This document shows, in pieces, positions 58,132 to 64,000 of a DNA stretch of 64,000 bases. Source of the DNA: Oceaniglobus trochenteri (GTDB lineage: Bacteria; Pseudomonadota; Alphaproteobacteria; Rhodobacterales; Rhodobacteraceae); NCBI RefSeq assembly GCF_020529025.1, contig NZ_JACNMM010000003.1, positions 543,553-607,552 on the forward strand. The letters are read 5' to 3'. The translations under genes were made by a program, and so were the position numbers. Within the stretch, counting starts at the first letter, position 1; each line of letters opens with the position of its first letter. Under the pieces are notes generated by a model. It searched no databases and was not told the origin of the DNA. It saw only the letters and a program-made list of their open reading frames with translations.

Positions 58132-58907
58132 TCCATATCGAGGATTTTCCCGCCGCGCTGAACAGGCCCCATGTGCTGTATCGCAACGCCTTTTCCGAGG
58201 GGACCGTGACCTATAGCGCGGGGGCGGCGACCGGGCCAAACGCCATCGACGGGAACACCTATGACGCATGGGCGCCCGGCGCGGTCCCTGCCACGGCGAG
58301 CGTCACCCTTGGCGCGGCGGAATATATCGACTGCCTTGGCCTTGCGGCGCACACTCTGGCGGCAAACGGGAACACCGTCACAGTCGAATATCTCGACGGT
58401 TCGTGGCTTGAGGCGGCGTCTTTCACCCCGGAAAGCGATGAGCCGATCATGGCGGTTTGGCCGGCGGTCAAGGCTGCGCAGTGGCGCGTCAGGTTCAGCG
58501 GCGGCACGGCACCCTTGATCGGTGTCATGCAGTTGGGAAAGCGTCTGGTGTTCGACCGGGGGATCGTTGGCGACTACACCCCGACGAACTGGGGCCGAAC
58601 GGTCGAGGTTCTGGGCGGCGATACCCTTGGCGGGCAATTTCTCGGGCAGCGGATCATTCGGCGCGGGGGCGAAACCAGCGTATCGTTCGGGTCGCTGGAG
58701 CGGGAATGGTTCGAGGCGCAGGCGGCTGAATTCGTGCGGCACTATGACGACGCCAAGCCGTTTTTCTTTGCCGGTGCGCCGGGGGCGGTGCCGAATGACC
58801 TCGCCTATTGCTGGCGACCGGATCGCAGCGGCGAGTTGCGCCCGCGCTACATCGAGTCCGGGCAGTACGTGAGCCTGCAAATGCCAGTGGCATTCCATGT
58901 TGCGTGA
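58128..58907 (+). CDS. Distal tail/tail tip protein
   Basis: A 259-residue beta-rich protein with a discoidin-like middle (ASVTLGAAEYIDCLGLAAHTLAANGNTVTVEYLDGSWLEA) and a C-terminal part with WRPDRSGELRPRYIESGQYVSLQMPVAFHV. Following the tape measure, it is probably the distal tail or tip-attachment protein. It overlaps both neighbours. Confidence 0.72.
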   Translation: MIHIEDFPAALNRPHVLYRNAFSEGTVTYSAGAATGPNAIDGNTYDAWAPGAVPATASVTLGAAEYIDCLGLAAHTLAANGNTVTVEYLDGSWLEAASFTPESDEPIMAVWPAVKAAQWRVRFSGGTAPLIGVMQLGKRLVFDRGIVGDYTPTNWGRTVEVLGGDTLGGQFLGQRIIRRGGETSVSFGSLEREWFEAQAAEFVRHYDDAKPFFFAGAPGAVPNDLAYCWRPDRSGELRPRYIESGQYVSLQMPVAFHVA

Positions 58908-60657
58908 GCCTTTCGAATACGTCGAAATCGACATGGACTATTGCGACCTGACCTATGGCGCAGGCGCCTGTAACGCGGTGCTGGGCGATACGGGGGTGCG
59001 CAAGTGCTACAACATGTTCAAGCACTGTCAGGACCAGGAGAACTTCGCGAAGGGCGTCAAGACCCTTCGGTTGGCAACGCCGCAATCTTACATCGCGCCG
59101 GGGATGGACATGTTTCCCTGCCTCGACAGCGTTTCGGCCACCACATCAACCGTCAATATCGGCGGCACCGACGACAAGCTGTCAGCCCTTGGTCGACGTG
59201 GTACAATCACGATCCGCGCGCGTGACTTCGCCTATCACGACCGGTTCTTCGACAAGTATCAGGCTGGCCGGATCGACGGCACCGCGCAGACGGATGAACC
59301 GGGCTACAATCCCGAGGATCGCGGCACATTCTGGACCAAGCTGCGCGCGCGCTGGCCCTACTATTCCGGGCGCCCCGTGCGCCATGTGCAGGGCTATGTT
59401 GACGGCAGCACCCTGACGATCACGAAAACCCGGCACTTTGTCATCACCGAAATGGCGCTGGATGAACGGGGATCGGCCACCATCAAGGGTGAGGATATCC
59501 TGAACCTTGCCAAGAACAAGAAGGCGGTGGCCCCGAGGTCAAGCCAGGGCGTTCTGTTCGAGGCGATCACGGCAGATGCAACGGCGTTGACCTTGGCCCC
59601 GGCGGGGATCGGAGACAGTGAGTATCCCGCCACTGGCACGGCGGCAATCGGCTCGGAACTGGTGACCTTTGAGCGCACGGGCGATGCGGTGACGCTGACT
59701 GGGCGGGGCGTTCGCGGGACCGAGGCAGCGGCGCATGATTTTGACGATGCATTTCAGCTTTCCTACAGCATCGACCGCAAGCGCATTGACGCCGTGATCC
59801 GGGAACTTCTGGTGGACTATGCGGGGATCGACTCGGCGTTCGTGCCAACCGCCAAGTGGACAGCCGAGGCAGACCGATGGGCGGCGAACCTTGTTCTGTC
59901 GGTGGACATTCCCAAGCCTGAGGGTGTCTCGGGGCTGATCGGGGAACTGGCAGTGCTGGGGGCGAGCATCTGGTGGGATGATGTGGCGCAGGAAATCGGC
60001 TTCAAGATGATCCGCCCAACCGATGGTGACACGGTCTTTACCCTCACTGACGACAGCGCGATCAAGGCCATCGAAATCGAAGACCGCGACGATGACCGCG
60101 TGACAGAAGTGCAGTTTTACAGCGTGATCGTTGACCCCATGAGCGACTATAAGAGACCGGAGAACTACGCCCGGCAGCGCTATCTGGTCGATCTGTTGTC
60201 AAAGCAGCCCGAAGCCTACGGCGACACCCGAAAACTTGAAATCTTCATGCGCTGGCTGAACCACGGCGATGATCGATCGGTGCGCGTGTTCGGGCGGCGG
60301 ACGCTGAACCGCATGAAAACACCGCCGCGCCGCTACACGATCCGCCTGGATGCCAAGGACGACGCCATCGGTCTGACTGACGTGTTGCAGGTCGAATCCC
60401 GCGTGGCGGCAGATGAAACCGGAAAGGCGGACGTGCAGCTTCTGCAGGTCATTTCCCGACGCGAAACAGTCGGTGGGCATGAATTTGAGATCGTGGCGCA
60501 GTCGTACCTCTATGAAGGCCGGTTCGGGTACGCCACGCCGAACGACTGGCCGAATTACAACGCCGCATCGCCAGCGCAACGGTTGGCGGGGAATTGGGCT
60601 GTCGATGAAACAACGCTGCGCTTTGACGATGGCACCGGACCATATGAGGCAATCTGA
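58897..60657 (+). CDS. Tail tip/hub protein with gpL-like four-cysteine motif
   Basis: A 586-residue protein. The N-terminal part has Cys16, Cys25, Cys37 and Cys44 (YCDLTYGAGAC and KCYNMFKHCQ), the C-x8-C-x11-C-x6-C pattern like the Fe-S-binding lambda gpL. Residues about 75 to 210 form a first tail-hub-like domain, and the rest (SYSIDRKRIDAVIRELLVDYAGID through the C terminus) a second one like the central baseplate hub. It would form the tail tip that contacts the host envelope. No lambda-J-length protein exists, so this gene may combine L and part of J roles. Confidence 0.75.
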   Translation: MLREPFEYVEIDMDYCDLTYGAGACNAVLGDTGVRKCYNMFKHCQDQENFAKGVKTLRLATPQSYIAPGMDMFPCLDSVSATTSTVNIGGTDDKLSALGRRGTITIRARDFAYHDRFFDKYQAGRIDGTAQTDEPGYNPEDRGTFWTKLRARWPYYSGRPVRHVQGYVDGSTLTITKTRHFVITEMALDERGSATIKGEDILNLAKNKKAVAPRSSQGVLFEAITADATALTLAPAGIGDSEYPATGTAAIGSELVTFERTGDAVTLTGRGVRGTEAAAHDFDDAFQLSYSIDRKRIDAVIRELLVDYAGIDSAFVPTAKWTAEADRWAANLVLSVDIPKPEGVSGLIGELAVLGASIWWDDVAQEIGFKMIRPTDGDTVFTLTDDSAIKAIEIEDRDDDRVTEVQFYSVIVDPMSDYKRPENYARQRYLVDLLSKQPEAYGDTRKLEIFMRWLNHGDDRSVRVFGRRTLNRMKTPPRRYTIRLDAKDDAIGLTDVLQVESRVAADETGKADVQLLQVISRRETVGGHEFEIVAQSYLYEGRFGYATPNDWPNYNAASPAQRLAGNWAVDETTLRFDDGTGPYEAI

Positions 60658-61256
60658 TGACTGATTGGGCAAATATCACAGAGGCGCAGACAGACCCCGG
60701 CGCGCCCGGTACGTCTGAACTGTGGAAGGCTTGGACGGATCGGCCTGTCGCCATCGCAGAGGGCGCGAACAGCGCCCCGGTGGCTCGCACAGGCTGGCAT
60801 CCCTATGACCTGACGGCGGTTGGCGGCAGTGAGGACGGGCTGATCTATGACTTCGCCGTTGATGGTGGCGTGGCCACGTTCGACACCCCGACGTTTTCCG
60901 ATGGCTATGAGTACATGCTGGTTTTCGAAGGGGTCGGCATTCAAACCGCGCCATCCACCACATGGACGTTTCAGGCGCAGAATGCCGATGACGACACCCG
61001 CACCACGTTTTTCAGCGGCACCCGGTCAACCGGTTCCGGCAATGTGGGAATGATGATCCACCTGCGTTTCCCGCGTGTGGTCGGTGCGCCCAAGTTGGCG
61101 CAGGTATTGGTTCCTGACGTGTTCGCCGATGCTGCCGATGCGGTCTACCAAATCAGTTTTGCGCCCAAGGTCAAATCCCTTCGCGCGGCGTTTTCCGCCA
61201 ACCTGACCGCCGGGAAAATCCGGCTTCTGCGCCGCAGGGAGTATGTATCCGCATGA
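60657..61256 (+). CDS. Tail-associated hypothetical protein
   Basis: A 199-residue beta-rich protein with a likely jelly-roll-like domain (DGYEYMLVFEGVGIQTAPSTTWTFQAQNADDDTRTTFF). It lies between the hub and the spike. It may be a structural tail-tip adaptor. It overlaps both neighbours by 1 to 4 bases. Confidence 0.68.
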   Translation: MTDWANITEAQTDPGAPGTSELWKAWTDRPVAIAEGANSAPVARTGWHPYDLTAVGGSEDGLIYDFAVDGGVATFDTPTFSDGYEYMLVFEGVGIQTAPSTTWTFQAQNADDDTRTTFFSGTRSTGSGNVGMMIHLRFPRVVGAPKLAQVLVPDVFADAADAVYQISFAPKVKSLRAAFSANLTAGKIRLLRRREYVSA

Positions 61257-61558
61257 AGCATCTGACATGGGAAGGCGGGGCCAAGGTGATCCGCGAGGCC
61301 GCGCCGTTCGACGTGGCGGCAGCGCTGGCAGCGTGGCGGGGGCGGGCCTCTTGCAGCCCCGCGCAAATGCGCCTGCACCTGCACCGGATTGGCGAGTTGA
61401 GCGCGGTGCAGGCCATCGCGGACGCAGACCCCGAGGCGTCTATCGTCTGGGAATACGCAACCCGGATCGACCGGGCATCGCCATTTATCGAAGCCCTAAA
61501 GGGCGACTACACCGACGAGCAGATTGACGACATGTTCCGCGCGGCTGCGGCGATCTGA
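61253..61558 (+). CDS. Phage hypothetical helical protein
   Basis: A 101-residue helical protein (VIREAAPFDVAAALAAWRGRASCSPAQMRLHLHRIGELSAVQAIAD) upstream of the spike gene. It could be a spike chaperone or adaptor, but only position suggests it. Confidence 0.62.
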   Translation: MKHLTWEGGAKVIREAAPFDVAAALAAWRGRASCSPAQMRLHLHRIGELSAVQAIADADPEASIVWEYATRIDRASPFIEALKGDYTDEQIDDMFRAAAAI

Positions 61559-61614
61559 TCCACCGAACAATCAAGCGAAATACCGGCGTTAGCGCCGTCT
61601 AAAGGGGTGTCTGC

Positions 61615-64000
61615 ATGACAATTCCAACCGTGACCATCACGGGCCGTTGCCCGCTGCCCAACGATATCGTGCCAGTGACGGCTGACGTGGAATTCCGCCT
61701 CTCGGGGTTCGATACGGATGGCGTTGACGTGGTGCTGCCGGTGGTGCGCGCCTATGTCCTTGAGAACGGCGAACTGCCCGCAGAGGCGGAACTGTGGCCG
61801 AACACGGAAGGCTTGCGTGGCACTTACTACGTGGTGCGCGCATCCGTTCGCGATCCGCAGACGGGCAGGGTGGTGCAATATCCGCTTGGGAATATCCAGG
61901 TTCCTGCCGCCCCTGCATCGCAGACGCTTGTTTCTCTCCTGAACAACCCGGTGCCATCGGTGCCGTCATGGAATGTGAACCTTGAGGGCGACGTATACGA
62001 GGCATTGCTTGCCGACATTGCCGGGGCATCGGCGGCGGCAGACGAGGCGGAAGCGGCGGCGGAACGTGCGCGGCTTGCGGCCATCGCGTCGGGCGCGCCG
62101 ATCTTCCTGAACACCACCGATGGCTTGGCCGGTACATCGGACGGCGATATCTTCATGGTGTTCTCCGGGGCCGACTTGCTGGTCTACCTCAACGATGGCG
62201 GGGCGGCTGACCTGCAAGGCTCTCTGGCGTCGACGCTCGGCCTTGCGGCGGCTGGCTACAAGCCCCGCGCCAGTGAGCCGGTGCACAGCCAATTCAAGGT
62301 GCAGGCGGGCGGGCAATGGTGGTCACCCGATTGGGTTGTGCAGGTTGGCGCGGGGCAGTCCAACCGCAAGGGGAACGACAACGCCACCAGCGGCAGCAAG
62401 ACCGGCGCGGGCGAGGTCTGGGCATGGAATGGCACGGCGTGGGTGGAGGCCGCGCTTGGCTCTGAACCGTTCAACACCTCTGTTCCGACCGTCAACAGCA
62501 TCGACTTTCACCAAGCGCACCGGCTTTCTGTTGCCACTGGCCGACCGGTTGCGATGATCCTGCATGCGGTACCGGGTTCGGGAATCGCCACTTGGCTGCC
62601 ATCGGTTCCGGGCGCCAACTGGACGGCGCTTGACGACAAGGTGGGCGAGGCGCTGACGGCGGGGTCTGGCATCCTCTGGGGCAAAGACCACGTTGACATG
62701 TTCGGGTGGTCGCAGGGTGAAAACGAATACGACCTCGCGCCGCTCTACAGCCTGTCACAGACCCGCTACCCCGACCTGATCACGGGCGCGCAGGGCGCAT
62801 CTTGGGCCGGTCCCGACATGGTCTTTGTCGCGACGGAAATCCTCGACCAAGCGAGCGGCGGGACCGCCTACCGCGCCAACGAGGAATGGGCCAAGGTGAT
62901 CGACAGCGGGAAATTCCCGCGCGTCTATCTCGCTTCATCCTGGGGGTTGACCTCGACCGGTATGGACGTGGGGCAGCAGGTGCATTTCAGCGGCGCCAGC
63001 TTGCAGGAATTGGGCTATCGCAGCGCCGACATCTACCTTGGCAAATCGGCCGGCGTCACATCGGCATCGATCTACCGTGCTGCCGATGCCACCGGGCAGC
63101 TGATCTGGAAGGAGCGCCCCTATACCCGGCTGCTGACCCTCTCGCTTGACGACAGTTCGACTTACACGCAATCGCTGACGGTCCTGACACCTGCCAGTGA
63201 TCTGCCGGTGGTGTTCGAGGTTAACGGGGTGCTTTCCGAGATCGTTTCGGCAGCGGGGAGCGCCACCCTGTCGCACAGCGCCGCTGATCCGTCCACGGTG
63301 GTGATCTGGTATCCAACCGATGCCATGCGGGATCAGTCACCATCGTTTACCTCTGCGCCCGCGTCTGGCGAAGGTACGATCCGGGCCGTGGTGCTGAATC
63401 CTCTGGCCGCGCTCAAGGGGCTGTATCTTGCCAACCATCCGCTCAAAGGCCGGGTGGTGGCGGGCGATCTGTCGCGGGCCATGGAAACGCTGCGCATCCA
63501 GAACGCGCCGGGCGTCATCTGGACGGATTTCGTTGCCGCTGACCTGCCGCCGAATTTGGCGCTCCTGAACCTTAACGACAGCCTTGTGCCTGCCGATGTG
63601 CAGGCCGCGATCACCGCCGAAAACGCGGCGCGGGGCGGGGCGATCGATGTGCAGAGCCTTGGCGTTTCGGCGGGCTTCACGCCGCCCCAGCACTTTGCCA
63701 CAATCACCACCCTGACGACTGCTGTGACCAAGGGTCTGGCCTTGACGGATGGTGCGCTTGTCACGGTCGGCGATAGCGGCAAGGGCAGCGCGCGAGTGCT
63801 CATCAAGGACAGCGCGGCCCCGGCGATCAGCGGTTTCGCCCCGGCGGGGTTTCGTCCGGCGGCGGGCAGTGTACCCCCCCAGGCTTTCGGCGCGTCCCCC
63901 TCGGCCAGCAACAACACGGCGGCGCTGAATGCCTGGATCGCGTTCTGCGATGCCGAGAACTACCAACCGGATTGGGGCGACGGCGAGGTTTACGCCGTCA
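61615..64000 (+). CDS. Tail spike/fibre with SASA-type carbohydrate esterase domain (3' end beyond window)
   Basis: At least 795 codons are visible. Residues 1 to about 230 are a beta-rich attachment region with a short helical stretch (AAADEAEAAAERARLAAIA). Residues about 238 to 460 form a sialate-O-acetylesterase-like SGNH domain: GQSN (247-250) with Ser249 as nucleophile, WSQGE (365-369), and a late Asp451/His457 pair in DVGQQVHFSG. Around residue 758, FGASPSASNNTAALNAWI matches the start of pectate-lyase-type beta-helices. The protein would bind and deacetylate a host surface polysaccharide. AAAGGGG precedes the ATG. Confidence 0.8.
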   Translation, partial: MTIPTVTITGRCPLPNDIVPVTADVEFRLSGFDTDGVDVVLPVVRAYVLENGELPAEAELWPNTEGLRGTYYVVRASVRDPQTGRVVQYPLGNIQVPAAPASQTLVSLLNNPVPSVPSWNVNLEGDVYEALLADIAGASAAADEAEAAAERARLAAIASGAPIFLNTTDGLAGTSDGDIFMVFSGADLLVYLNDGGAADLQGSLASTLGLAAAGYKPRASEPVHSQFKVQAGGQWWSPDWVVQVGAGQSNRKGNDNATSGSKTGAGEVWAWNGTAWVEAALGSEPFNTSVPTVNSIDFHQAHRLSVATGRPVAMILHAVPGSGIATWLPSVPGANWTALDDKVGEALTAGSGILWGKDHVDMFGWSQGENEYDLAPLYSLSQTRYPDLITGAQGASWAGPDMVFVATEILDQASGGTAYRANEEWAKVIDSGKFPRVYLASSWGLTSTGMDVGQQVHFSGASLQELGYRSADIYLGKSAGVTSASIYRAADATGQLIWKERPYTRLLTLSLDDSSTYTQSLTVLTPASDLPVVFEVNGVLSEIVSAAGSATLSHSAADPSTVVIWYPTDAMRDQSPSFTSAPASGEGTIRAVVLNPLAALKGLYLANHPLKGRVVAGDLSRAMETLRIQNAPGVIWTDFVAADLPPNLALLNLNDSLVPADVQAAITAENAARGGAIDVQSLGVSAGFTPPQHFATITTLTTAVTKGLALTDGALVTVGDSGKGSARVLIKDSAAPAISGFAPAGFRPAAGSVPPQAFGASPSASNNTAALNAWIAFCDAENYQPDWGDGEVYAV

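Overview
The window is from a high-GC alphaproteobacterium, most likely of the order Rhodobacterales. The evidence is the family content, the gene neighbourhoods and the protein style; no 16S gene is present, so the genus is open. It has two parts. Positions 1 to about 27,590 are chromosome. From about 27,590 to the right edge is one side of an integrated tailed phage (prophage), at least 36 kb long and still running at base 64,000.

The chromosomal part holds a HAD hydrolase (cut by the left edge), clpS, an RsmC-like rRNA methyltransferase, an unusual SDR, three haem genes (hemF, then divergent hemE and hemC), two MFS exporters, a FAD-linked oxidase, a histidine phosphatase, a TesA-like esterase divergent from a YbbA-like ABC ATPase, homogentisate dioxygenase (hmgA), an ArsR/SRPBCC pair, a sugar-type isomerase/oxidoreductase pair, malate synthase G, a nitrilase-family amidase with a fused TRAP permease, a gamma-glutamyltransferase with a class IV aminotransferase, fumarylacetoacetase, a LacI regulator and aspartate dehydrogenase. 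Genes are packed tightly, with many 4 to 8 base overlaps and convergent ends that overlap.

The prophage sits beside tRNA-Arg(CCT), next to a tyrosine integrase. From left to right: (a) a long leftward early operon (28.5 to 35.2 kb) with integrase, excisionase, NinB, a DUF1364 nuclease-like protein, an ERF annealing protein and many small accessory genes; (b) a lambda-like immunity region (35.2 to 36.1 kb) with a repressor, a divergent Cro-like protein and 15-bp palindromic operators placed inside both early promoters; (c) a rightward early/replication operon (35.9 to 44.4 kb) with a GIY-YIG nuclease, DUF2303, a PD-(D/E)XK protein, a helix-turn-helix initiator carrying iteron-like repeats, an SF2 helicase, a primase, an SSB-like protein and a DNA methyltransferase, ending in a NusG-like protein where lambda has Q; (d) rightward late genes: terminase, portal, protease/scaffold, capsid, connectors, tail tube, frameshifted tail chaperones, tape measure, tail tip, and an esterase-bearing tail spike cut by the right edge. 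Lysis genes and attR are not in the window and probably lie to the right.

The most notable observations are: a portal protein with a C-terminal 2H-phosphoesterase domain resembling the anti-CBASS protein Acb1; the two-sided operator system with a probably leaderless cro; a phage NusG paralogue at the early/late border; a canonical A AAT TTT frameshift site in the tail chaperone genes; an antisense secreted-protein moron inside the tail operon; and iterons embedded in the initiator gene.
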